The notes under the pieces: model-generated
The model's database searches: none
The model's input: only the letters and a program-made list of their open reading frames with translations
Told to the model about the DNA's origin: nothing
Translations under genes and position numbers: made by a program
Assembly: GCA_025677835.1 (NCBI GenBank)
Contig: JAIXMR010000101.1
Span: 40,475 to 104,474 of the forward strand
Direction of reading: 5' to 3'
DNA length: 64,000 bases
Source of the DNA: Sporodiniella umbellata
Taxonomy: Eukaryota; Mucoromycota; Mucoromycetes; Mucorales; Rhizopodaceae
Part shown: piece after piece, positions 1 to 10,311 of the stretch
Numbering within the stretch: position 1 is the first letter of the stretch
How the letters are laid out: the number at the start of each line of letters is the position of its first letter

Positions 1-1363
1 AAAAAAAAAAAAAAAAAAACATGCTGTACACCCGAAACTTCTGCTACAACCAAAAAAGCTAAAATGCAGTCTGGTTTTTGACGTATGACCACTCTATCCT
101 TGTTTGCACCGAAATAAATCTGCTGTTTTCTTCCGTAACCACCGTTGTTATCACTAATCTTCTTCTTTTTTTTTTTCATGTGTAGCTTTCTTTTATAAAC
201 CGTTTGTTGGTTTGTTTTCTATCAAAAGTAGGCGTCACAAAATGAGAGCACAGCTCTGCAAAAAAGAAAAGCTTAGTTGCAGAGTTTGTGGTTCAGGTAC
301 CAAACAATTACATCATCCCTTGTTTCATAGCTTGACATGCACAGACTTGGCATAGATACAAAAAGGAAGAGAAAAAGAAGAAATACTGTGTTGTTATCAA
401 CACAACACTGTGTGTCTTTTGCCACTCGATGTCTTTTAGGATTGAAAACAAGTCACACCAGGACCTCTTTTTGTAGCTTGCATCTATCAGACATAGATCA
501 CGCGTTCCTTGGGTGTAATTAAGATGCGTGTATTTAAAAAAAAAAAAAAAAAGAGATGAGCGATGAGGGTCTATCGGCCATCTAGCGGGAATCTGAGGCA
601 AAAAGGGGAAAGGGCGTGAACACACGTGTTGAATAATGACACTTTATTTTAGATGAAAAAGACTTTAAACAAACGACTGTTTGCTATGGACTGCCTCATG
701 TATTAAAACGCTCTAGAGGAGTACCAAGTCGAGTTTACACAACCGTCTTGGTGTTTGCTTACGCAAAACAATGGAATAAAAATATAGATTCCAATATCAA
801 AAAGCTGCTAATCCCCCCCTAATTTCCAAACTTTCTGTAGACGACACGTGAAATGAGCCATCTTTATAACAAAAAAATAGATACATGTATTTAGATAGCA
901 GATAGAGAGAGATGAGGCCTTTCTCTACGACAGGCTTTTACCGTTCAAAAAGAAGCCACTCTCCCTTCACTCCAGCAAAAACAGCAGCATAGCCTCCTTC
1001 TTTAGAAAGCTACAATGACTCAATTAGAACACTGCCTATAGTTTGAGGCTGTTTATACCAACTATAGTTTAATAAGCGAAGGTATTTCTGTTAAAACACA
1101 TGCGTTTTATTACTCTATTTAAAAAAAAAAAAGCCACTGTTCTTTATTAATTTTTCTGTCTTTTTTTTTCTTTGCCTCGGAAAACGAAATAAAGGAACAA
1201 TAGACTCAATGATTGAAATACAGTTAAAATCCAGGTAATGAGTATCTCGGCTTGGCCCCTCTCCCTGCTATTGTTAAGGACTAATGCTTCATAGACTTGT
1301 TGTTTGGATAGAAAAATACATGTTTTTTTCTTTTTTATATAGAATTCATTAATGTTTTGCTTT

Positions 1364-1399
<36 letters not shown>

Positions 1400-1713
1400 C
1401 GACTAAGGTTACAATGGTCATTTTAATTTCTGCTTTTTTTTTTTTTTTTTTAAGCATACAAAAAGCAATATTCCTTTTGTACGCAGACACCGTGCTTTTT
1501 GAGGTGCCACCAGATTTATTATGATGACCATTCAATTTGTACAACAAACGCCTCCATAAAAATAAAAAGTAGTTTCTTTTTGTTTTATTTTTTGTTTCTT
1601 TGTTTATTCAGAGACTAAACAAAGGTCATTCACTCTTTCCGCTCCTTTTTTCGACAGCTGCTACCTCGTACATCCACACTCTCATTTTACATATAAACAC
1701 AAGTATAATCAAT
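1..1713. other. AT-rich intergenic region, no gene seen
   Basis: No convincing coding exon on either strand. The stretch is dominated by long A and T runs, including one of over 30 T around 1366-1395. The last few hundred bases are presumably the promoter and 5' leader of the secreted protein starting at 1714. Confidence 0.6.
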
Positions 1714-2512
1714 ATGCTAAGTAAAGCTTTATCTGTCTTATCTCTTGGTGCTGCATTACAAATGGTTTTGGGAAGTTCTGTTGATATTTATTATCCCAAG
1801 ACAAACACAGTTGTTACTACCGGTTCTACCATGCACATCAAATGGTAATACATTTATATCCTTTTTTTTTTTTTTTTTTTAATCATCTAAACTCATTTTT
1901 AGGCACGTCAAGGATACATCTGTTGGTCCCATTCGCCTCCAATATGCTTCCGGAAAACCAACTTCTTTAAATATCAACGGTATCATTGCAGAAAATGTAG
2001 ATGCTTCTCTTGGGTCCTATGCTTGGAAGATTCCTAATGACTTGAAAGCTAAAAAATAGTAAGAGCTAAGCATCAATAACACTAAATTAAATTTTCCTTC
2101 AAAGCGTCATCGAGGCTGGTCCTAGCGCATCTGACCTTTCCTTTGCTGGTAATAAAAAAAAAAAGGAGGAGGAGGAGGAGAAATATCGAATTAACTTGAT
2201 TATCTATTAGGCTACATTACAATCAAAAACAGACACAAAAAAAACACTACCAAAAAACACACTACCAAAAAACACACTACCAAAAAACACACTACCAAAA
2301 AACACACCAACAAGAAGTATAACGATAAAAAGGTGTCTTCCCCCTCTGCCGTTTGCGTTGGCTATCCCAGCAAAGAAAAGAAGGGTGAGCAGGTCCGCTG
2401 TCATTCCGTACCTAGACACCGCGCTATCAAACAATTCAGAAAATCGACCAAGAAAACCTACAGAAAAAAGAGTTCTAAAAAAGGCTCCGACAAAAAATCG
2501 ACCCAAGCTTAA
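1714..2512 (+). CDS. Secreted Kre9/KNH1-like Ig-fold protein with Lys/Thr/His-rich tail
   Basis: Four exons: 1714-1844, 1903-2058, 2105-2148 and 2211-2512 (210 aa). All junctions are GT-AG and the frame is maintained. Residues 1-20 form a signal peptide. Then comes a roughly 90-residue domain with the look of the fungal Kre9/KNH N-terminal family: DIYYPKTNTVVTTGSTMHIK, later IRLQYASGKP, SLGSYAWKIPNDL and YVIEAGPS. Such proteins are secreted or wall-associated and many carry a Ser/Thr-rich GPI tail. Here the tail is instead strongly basic, starting with four exact TTKKH repeats and ending in Lys/Arg/Ser-rich sequence. There is no hydrophobic C-terminal GPI signal. The identity of the N-terminal domain is inferred; the tail function is unknown. 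It is convergent with the crotonase gene, 54 bp between stop codons. Confidence 0.85.
2246..2305 (+). repeat. Four perfect 15-bp tandem repeats in coding sequence
   Basis: The unit ACTACCAAAAAACAC occurs four times head to tail and encodes TTKKH each time. It lies at the start of exon 4 of the secreted KNH-like gene. Perfect identity at the DNA level suggests recent expansion by slippage or unequal exchange. Confidence 0.95.
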
Positions 2513-2566
2513 AAATAACGCTACTTGTATTCGTTGAAAAAAAAATAAAAAGTTTTTTTTTTTTTT

Positions 2567-3527
2567 TTAAAGTTTTGAAGGGTTTTTCCATTGGGGTTTT
2601 CTTTTTTCTGCAAAGGCTTGTAAACCCTCTGCTAAATTATCGCCCTGTTTCCAAGCATCTGCTTCTGGACTACTCAGCCATTCGTTTGTAGCGTCGGTAA
2701 CAGAGGCTTTTTCAAGGGATAACAAGAGGCCTTGTTTGGTGAGAAAGACAGCGTCTGGGGAACTAAAGTTACTATGAGTAAAAAAAAAAAAAAAAAAAAA
2801 AAAAAAGAGAGAGAGCAAGAGGATATGGACTTACTTTGCAATGATTTGTCTTGCAAACACTAAAGCAGCGTCAACAATGTTTGTATCGTTTGAAACCACC
2901 TTGTTTACCAATCCGTGTTGATACGCTTCTTTAGCCTCCATAAATCGACCTGTCAGAACCAACTCAGAAGCCACTTGGTAACTCACTGATCGAGCGATAC
3001 GGGATAGTCCGCCTGCTCCGATCACCACACCCTGCTTCACTTCCGGTAAACCAAACTTGGACTTTTCGGTAGCAACCACCACATTACAAGCACAGACCAT
3101 TTCCATACCACCACCTAAAGCAAACCCATTGACAGCTGCAATGATTGGCTTGCGACTCATACGACGATTGCTAATGCCTCCAAAGCCTGTGGGTGGAAGG
3201 TTCTGCGTAAGGTCTGGGTTTTCTTTTGATTCATGAGCGCTCACTAAATCCATTCCGGTACAGAACGCTTTCGTTCCTTTTCCGGTGATCTGTGGGTGCA
3301 TATCCCCAAAAGTATAAGTTTGTTGCAAAAGTGCATGCATGCGTATTTTCTTTTACCACAATACACCAAATACTCTCTTCTTCTTCTGCCCAGTCAATCA
3401 CACGTTCCATTTCATAATTTGCAGGAAAATTAAGTGCATTGTATTGTTTCTCTCGATCGATGGTAATCAGCAGTACATGAGATTCAGGCGTCGAAAGCTG
3501 TACATATTCAGTTTTGGGAAATGACAT
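2567..3527 (-). CDS. Enoyl-CoA hydratase/isomerase (crotonase) family protein
   Basis: Three exons read from the minus strand: 3527-3357, 3289-2835 and 2771-2567 (276 aa). The crotonase fold is shown by the oxyanion-hole segments: IVITGKGTKAFCTGMDL joined across intron 1, then PIIAAVNGFALGGGMEMVCA and KFGLPEVKQGVVIGAGG. These carry the two backbone-NH loops and the usual Glu of hydratases (GLPEV). The family hydrates or isomerises enoyl-CoA in fatty-acid or branched-chain breakdown. No clear mitochondrial presequence precedes MSFPKTEYVQL, and the C-terminus is not a canonical SKL peroxisomal signal (it ends PSKL, close to SKL: the last three residues are in fact SKL). A peroxisomal location by PTS1 is therefore likely. 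Intron 2 contains a long A run and two possible AG acceptors nine bases apart, both in frame. Confidence 0.9.
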
Positions 3528-5498
3528 TTGATATGAGGAATATACAGTAGAATGATAATTAACCAAAAAAAAAAAAAGGGGGGGAGGGGGAGAGAGAGAG
3601 AGAGAGAGAGAGAAAAGAATCACTCTTTTTATAGCATGTAGACGAACATGTATTTGATCTATGTAATTTTATTTCCTTTCTCTTTGTGTTACGAACTGAG
3701 TCAGCTTAAAAAAGAAAAAAAAGGATCAGATACTAAGACTGCCTCGATATTTTAGGCGTGAGACTCAAACATTTTCCTTTTTATTTTCAAACCCAGCAAA
3801 AGGAACACTTTGGGTCTTGTTGATGACAACTCGTGATAGGTGAACAAACCCTCCCCTACTAAATTACTATGGCCTATAAAGCACTTTGATAACCAGAATT
3901 GACTATTTGAGGGGGGGGGGGTTTCAGAAAGAAACAGCAGTTTAATAGAATCTAAATAGGCCAACATTCGGTTTGGAAATGAATTTTTAATCTTCAGCAG
4001 GACCACATACGAAATCAGGACCTAGTTCTATATCATTAAGGTTGCAAAGGATAGAGGGTATTCAAGGGCGTTTTGGTTCTGTAGGCGACGATGAATACAG
4101 AAAAAAAAGGCTGTAGATCTATTTTAATGTATATTTTTTCTTTTTTATCTTAAATGAATAGGATAGCATGAACTAGAATATACACAGCATGGTCTTCTTA
4201 AACTAAGAAGGTATGTTTAAAAGACTTGAAACCAAATACATAGGTTGTTTTGATACCAACACATTAAGCGATAAATCAAAACATATACATCGCGTTACAT
4301 AATTTTGCCTCAAATAGCATTATCCCATCCATTTGTTCAACGAAAATGGCTTCATGCAATTCTGGGTTGATCCTGGAGGCGCTGGAAGGGTATTTTAATT
4401 TCAATTGACAAGTGAACGATATGGCGATCTAATTCTGGCTTGGGATCAAAGTTTTTTTTTTCTTTCTTTTTTGTTTCTCTCAAACAAAAAAAAAAAAAAA
4501 GGTTAAGCTGCAGCAGCAAATCATATAGGCCTTGAATTTTTTATATTGTAATTTATTAAGCTTTATGAGATCAAAGTAACGATGCTATGTCGGCATACTG
4601 TTTTATCTAAAATGAGGAGCATAACCTAAAAAGCCTTCATCAAATAATGTTATTAAGTGAGTCTCAAAACAAAGTGGCAGTTTTATTTTTCCCAATTACA
4701 GGCTTTTAAAAACATGCTGTTTGGGTTCGGTCATAGTATTTATTTAAATGATGTATTCAAAATATGCCTTTCTTCCTTGAAGATGGATTCTTTCCACTTT
4801 TTTTTTTTTTTTTTAAAAAAAAAAAAATGCGATTGAAACTAGGCGTTTCGACTCGGTTCATCTTAAATTTAAATACGTTGATAGTACGTTTCTACTATCT
4901 ATATTCAACCCGAACGCGTTTTGAAATAGTTATTACCCAAACATAATTAAATTTATTCTGTAAACTCTCCGCTAGGCTAATCACTTTAAGCGAGGGCCTA
5001 GCTTGTCAAAATAAAATAAAAAAAAAAAGTAAAAATAAAATGCAGGAGCACAATAAAAAAAAAAAAAAAAAACACCTTCCCGGTCTTTTCAGAAATCAAA
5101 GCAGCATAGGGTTTTGTGCTTCTTTCTACCTACGCTATTCGAGTGCCAGTTTTCGTTTTAGGTTGAAGGCTGTATTTATCTTTACTAATAGGAATCGATT
5201 TTCTAATCAGATAATCACCGGTAAAGAGTTTTGTTTTATTAAAAAATACAAAATAGGTAAAATAAAAATCGATAAACAAAGTGAGCTTTTTACCATTATT
5301 CAGAAAATAGAATAGGCCTTTTAAAATACACGATACATATTACACATTTACTTTGTTTTATAGCTGATAGAACTTAAAGTGGGTAGCATCAAAGCTAAAC
5401 CCTATTAATCTTAAAGGAGTGCAAAAACTGACGTACGGTTTCTGCATTTTTTGGTATGTAAACAACGCTACTAACTGGTGTCCATTTTTTTTTTTTAT
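3528..5498. other. Intergenic region with A/T runs and a possible gene relic
   Basis: No intact gene seen. It contains an (AG)n microsatellite at 3591-3613, a T17-A13 junction at 4798-4827, and a minus-strand coding-like patch at about 4260-4460 described in the findings. Confidence 0.5.
3591..3613 (+). repeat. (AG)n microsatellite
   Basis: An uninterrupted AG dinucleotide run preceded by a G-rich stretch, just upstream of the crotonase start codon. It probably lies in that gene's promoter or 5' leader, where it reads as CT repeats on the coding strand. Confidence 0.9.
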
Positions 5499-6719
5499 TT
5501 ACATCGGGATAAGGTTACGAGGCATATACAACTCTTCGAGATATTCAATCTCCTCTGTTGCTAACTCAACTTCAAGTGCTCCCAAAGCGTCATAAAGCTG
5601 TGATACCTTACTAAAACCAATGATAGGTGAAGTAACATGGGGTTTACTCAGCATCCAAGCAAGAGCAACCTAGGAAATAAATAAAAAATGGAACGATAAG
5701 GTAAGCTTGGCTTTCTTGTGTAGAAGTATACTCTATAAGATTACCTGAGCGGGAGAGCACTTGTGCTTATCTGCTACTTCAATAACTCGGTCTATGATCG
5801 CATTGTTGTTTTCGCTCTCCTTCTTTGCAAAAAATAAGCCCATGGCCTTATCAGTTCCTTCACGCACTGATTCGCGGTTTTTGCCAGTCAGGAGGCCTCT
5901 AGCCAATGGAGACCAGTGAATGGACGCAATGCCGCTATCGAAGCAGTAAGGAATCATCTCTCGCTCTTCTTCGCGATAGAGTAAGTTGTAGAGATTTTGC
6001 ATCGAGCTGAACTTGGTCCACCCTTTTCTCTCTGCTAAAGCGTTGGCTTTTTGAAATTCCCAGGCGTGTCCTGAGCTGGCACCAATATACCTGACTTTGC
6101 CTGAGCGTACCAGATCGTTTAGTGCCTCCATTGTTTCTTCGATAGGCGTGTTCTATAACAAAAAAGAATAAATAGACTGTCAGTAGCAGACAAAAACGAC
6201 TTACAGGATCGAAACGGTGGATCTGATAAAGATCGATATAGTCGAGGCCTAAGCGTTCGAGTGATGCATCCACAGCATCCATAATATGTTTTCTAGATAA
6301 GCCTACGTCATTTAGAAATCGAGGATCATTATCGAGTTTTTGCCCAAGTACATTGGTGGTGAGATCTTCAGGAACAGCAAAAAATACTTTAGTGGCGACC
6401 ACGATACGCGAACGAGGCATATTAAACTTTTTGATAGCCTTTCCCAAAACGCGCTCGCTTTCTCCGTTGGAATAGCCATCGGCAGTATCAAAAAAGTTGA
6501 TACCTGCCTGATAAGCTTTACCGATCAGCTCTATAGATTCTTCTTCGTCTTTTATCCAGGGTTGCCATTGAGAGCTACCAAATGACATACAACCCAAACA
6601 GAAGCGAGATACCTTTTACTTTTTAATCGACATTGTTCTATTGATCTATTTACCTTCAAGCCAGTGTTGCCAAAGCGGACATATTTCATTTGTGGCGTGT
6701 TTTGTTCAGTTAATCTCAT
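5499..6719 (-). CDS. Aldo/keto reductase, copy 1
   Basis: Four exons: 6719-6654, 6612-6205, 6152-5745 and 5669-5499 (350 aa). It has the family landmarks of NADPH-dependent aldo/keto reductases: the catalytic Asp in FFDTADGYSNGESE, the Lys in IVVATKVFF, the His in DLYQIHRFDP, the GKVRYIGASSGHAWEF strand, and a C-terminal ITG-like segment TSPIIGFSKVSQL before the cofactor-binding end. The predicted role is carbonyl reduction with NAD(P)H in the cytosol; the substrate cannot be told. Intron 1 is only 41 nt. It differs from copy 2 mainly in the first six residues, a patch around residues 235-260, and the C-terminal tail (RNLIPM here). Confidence 0.92.
5515..6703. repeat. Tandem duplication unit A (aldo/keto reductase)
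   Basis: This stretch aligns without gaps to 8783-9971 at a constant offset of 3268 bp. Similarity stops abruptly at both ends, just inside the last codons and a few codons after the start codon. From about 5900 to 6585 I see no difference at all, including a complete intron. Confidence 0.9.
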
Positions 6720-8760
6720 TTTGCTTTAAAGATAAGAGAATTTAAAAAGGGTTAAAAGATAAAGAAAAAAACAAAACAAATTGTTTTTTTTTTGTACTGT
6801 CCAATTGGTATGGATATCGGATTTTAAAATAAATAAGGGAAAACGTCACAAGTTGTCAAGATTACCAAACTGGGAAGCATTGGTACATGGTAAGGCGTTT
6901 TGGGAGTTTGCTTTATGCTTTTTTTTTTTTTTTTTTAGTAAGCGGTTTCAAAGTTAAACTATTCTGCTCATGGGCAACTTTAAAAACAAATACAATACTC
7001 TTATATTTGTCATTCTATCAATAGTACTGTTTCCCAGCGGTTTTTTTTTTTACTGATGTATGTAGAGATTTGTATAGAAAAATATAGAATAGAACAAAAA
7101 CAAATTATATGGCTATGTTTAGATTGATCTTTATTGAGCAAAAAAGATTTGCTCGTTAATATACCCCCCCCCACAAACTTCAATGATTTACTTCTCAAAG
7201 CCAGTTTTTCACTTTTGTGAAGTTTGATTGTCGAGCTGAACTAGATTGTGTTTGATTTCAGGCCCAAACGTAAAAAAAAAAAAGTCAATAGATTCTTTTA
7301 TAGAGAGAGGAAAGACAAAATCTTTTTATAGGCTTACCATCTTGCTTATCGGCAATATCTCTTTATCAGTCTCTGTGAAAGAAGTTCCTACTTATTTTTT
7401 GTTTGTTCATGACCTATTGGGTAACCGCGATTCGCAAATCGAACTTTGAACAAGATCATAAACACTTTTTGCTTTTTGAAAAACCAAAGTGGGTGTTAAA
7501 TTTACTGCATGTGCTATATATATATATATATATATATTTTTGGTCGACTCTTTATTGTATAAAGGTACTGAAAGTATAATATTTGTACATAATAGCTGTA
7601 AAACAAGCTTAATGCTTCTTTTTTAAGTCATTAAAGCTACGAGACACTCCTTATATACTTGGATTAAAAGTTTTTCTTTGTATCTTGTTTGCAAATGTCC
7701 TTTGTGCACTATATTTTTCTTTTTTTTTTTTAAAAAAAAAAAGAGCAATATATATGAAAGCCTAACAGCAGGTCAACAGGAATAAACCATTTTTAGCTAT
7801 AGAAAATAATCAAGTAAAGCTATAGATCTTTTTGTACGGTAAAAGAAAAAATAATTCTAATCAGTCTTTGTTAAAACCTGCCTTTTTTTTTTCTTGATTA
7901 GTATTTCTCGCAGTACTAATATGTTAACTATCTGAATGTAGGGTATTTTCAATAACAACCTAGTTTACTATACGGTGTCAGTTAGATTGGTCTAAATTAT
8001 ATTTACTTATGAACAGCTGTGTTTTGCCGCATTTGATTTGGACTGCCACCAAAGAGAAAATTGAATCTTAAAAAAAAAGAGCTTTCGCTAATAAGCAAAT
8101 ACAGTTGGTTGTATCTGTAAATTGATAGGATCATTATATACGAGTACTGGCTAATACTACTCTAACAGTTCAAACGTAGTTTTTATCTAAGGTTCTATAG
8201 TTTTAAATCTTGTATAAAATTTACAAAGTATTTAGAGCATAAACTGGTGGGTTTTAATGTTTAGAATAGCTTCCTATTTAATAAATATAAATAAACTGAT
8301 CATTGTTCGAAGCTGCTTTTATCGCAAACGGTACTTGCAACTATCTTCATTATTTACTTGTTTTAAACACCGTCCGTTTCACTAACGCCAATATTTTCTG
8401 ATGTTCCGTAATGTTAAGGAAAAGTGCTTGGTGTCATGTTTCTGTGTTCATTATAGGTAATTTTGGATAGTATTTTATTAGCTAGTAGTTTTGGGTAGCC
8501 TAAGCTTATATTACAACCAAAAATCGAGAACGCTACACTCAGTTATCTGCGTTTGCTAATTTGATTTGTATATAATACTGGTGAATTAAAACAGATATCT
8601 AGCTCAATCGTCACGGTTCAATGACTTCAACATCCTTATTGTTTCAACAGATGTGTTCATCAAAACATCATTGGTGTTTTATTATCTCATTAGTCTAGAA
8701 GATGACGTATAAAATACTTTGCATATGTATCAGTAGTCTTATATAAACTCGGTATGCTGA
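6720..8760. other. Spacer between the two reductase genes
   Basis: About 2 kb of AT-rich DNA without a credible exon. It holds a (TA)n run at 7515-7537 and a T11-A11 junction at 7721-7742. The spacer is not itself duplicated in the window. Confidence 0.6.
7515..7537. repeat. (TA)n microsatellite
   Basis: A pure TA dinucleotide run in the spacer between the two reductase copies. Confidence 0.9.
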
Positions 8761-9987
8761 TCATCGCAACATAGTCATGGGTTTACGAGGTATATACAAC
8801 TCTTCGAGATATTCAATCTCCTCTTTTGTTAACTCAACTTCAAGTGCTCCCAAAGCGTCATAAAGCTGTGATACCTTACTAAAACCAATGATAGGTGAAG
8901 TAACATGGGGTTTACTCAGCATCCAAGCAAGAGCAACCTAGGAAATAAATAAAAAATGGAACGATAAGGTAAGCTTGGCTTTCTTGTGTAGAAGTATACT
9001 CTATAAGATTACCTGAGCGGGAGAGCACTTGTGCTTATCTGCTACTTCAATAACTCGATCTATGATCGCGTTGTTGTTTTCGCTCTCTGTCTCTGGGAAA
9101 TAAAGTTCGATAGCTTTATCAGTTCCTTCACGCACTGATTCGCGGTTTTTGCCAGCCAGGAGGCCTTTAGCCAATGGAGACCAGTGAATGGACGCAATGC
9201 CGCTATCGAAGCAGTAAGGAATCATCTCTCGCTCTTCTTCGCGATAGAGTAAGTTGTAGAGATTTTGCATCGAGCTGAACTTGGTCCACCCTTTTCTCTC
9301 TGCTAAAGCGTTGGCTTTTTGAAATTCCCAGGCGTGTCCTGAGCTGGCACCAATATACCTGACTTTGCCTGAGCGTACCAGATCGTTTAGTGCCTCCATT
9401 GTTTCTTCGATAGGCGTGTTCTATAACAAAAAAGAATAAATAGACTGTCAGTAGCAGACAAAAACGACTTACAGGATCGAAACGGTGGATCTGATAAAGA
9501 TCGATATAGTCGAGGCCTAAGCGTTCGAGTGATGCATCCACAGCATCCATAATATGTTTTCTAGATAAGCCTACGTCATTTAGAAATCGAGGATCATTAT
9601 CGAGTTTTTGCCCAAGTACATTGGTGGTGAGATCTTCAGGAACAGCAAAAAATACTTTAGTGGCGACCACGATACGCGAACGAGGCATATTAAACTTTTT
9701 GATAGCCTTTCCCAAAACGCGCTCGCTTTCTCCGTTGGAATAGCCATCGGCAGTATCAAAAAAGTTGATACCTGCCTGATAAGCTTTACCGATCAGCTCT
9801 ATAGATTCTTCTTCGTCTTTTATCCAGGGTTGCCATTGAGAGCTACCAAACGAAAAACAGCCCAAACAGAAGCGAGATACCTTTCACTTTTTAATCGACA
9901 TTATTCCATTGATCTATTTACCTTCAAGCCAGTGTTGCCAAAGCGGACATATTTCATTTGCGGCGTGTTTTCCTTAGCTATTGCCAT
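8761..9987 (-). CDS. Aldo/keto reductase, copy 2
   Basis: Four exons at the positions expected from copy 1: 9987-9922, 9880-9473, 9420-9013 and 8937-8761 (352 aa). The catalytic Asp/Lys/His segments are the same as in copy 1. The N-terminus is MAIAKENTPQ instead of MRLTEQNTPQ, and the C-terminus ends PRKPMTMLR. A short central patch reads AIELYFPETES where copy 1 reads AMGLFFAKKES, so the pair may differ in substrate preference near the active-site loop. Both copies are intact. Their separate promoters, beyond the duplicated block, are unrelated, which allows different regulation. Confidence 0.92.
8783..9971. repeat. Tandem duplication unit B (aldo/keto reductase)
   Basis: Partner of 5515-6703, same orientation. 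Differences cluster near both ends and in one internal patch at about 9074-9167; the rest is identical, introns included. Confidence 0.9.
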
Positions 9988-10311
9988 TTTTTTCTAAATA
10001 CAAATGCAATAGAAGAAAAAAATACTCGAAAAATAGGGGTTTTTTTTTTCAATTTTATTCGGATTCAAAAAATAAAGTATAACACAAGAAGCCCGTATTG
10101 GTGTTGAATATTAAAAAAGAAGGTCGTCTTCAAAGTACTAGATTTTCTAGAGTACTTTCAGGATTTATTTTTCTTTAAACAAAAATCAATAAAATATTAC
10201 AGTTGTATTTATCATTTCAGTTGAAGTTGTATGCTTTTACTTATACTCGATTACATCATTAGGCTTTTTATTACCAAAAAAAAAAAAAAAAACATATCCT
10301 TTTGGTTACTG

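Noticed and set aside
308..625. Overlapping frames on both strands near the start of the window
   Set aside because: Composed of A/T and AAG-rich low-complexity sequence with no family signal.
2246..2305. Regular repeats that might suggest a CRISPR-like array
   Set aside because: The repeats are head to tail without spacers and lie in a coding exon; this is a fungal nuclear sequence.
2207..2506. Minus-strand frame rich in Phe/Gly/Val repeats
   Set aside because: Antisense of the TTKKH repeat exon; low-complexity pattern comes from the repeat itself.
6340..6585. Plus-strand open frames across both reductase genes (also 9608-9997)
   Set aside because: They are antisense shadows of the reductase exons; the minus strand has the full catalytic motifs.
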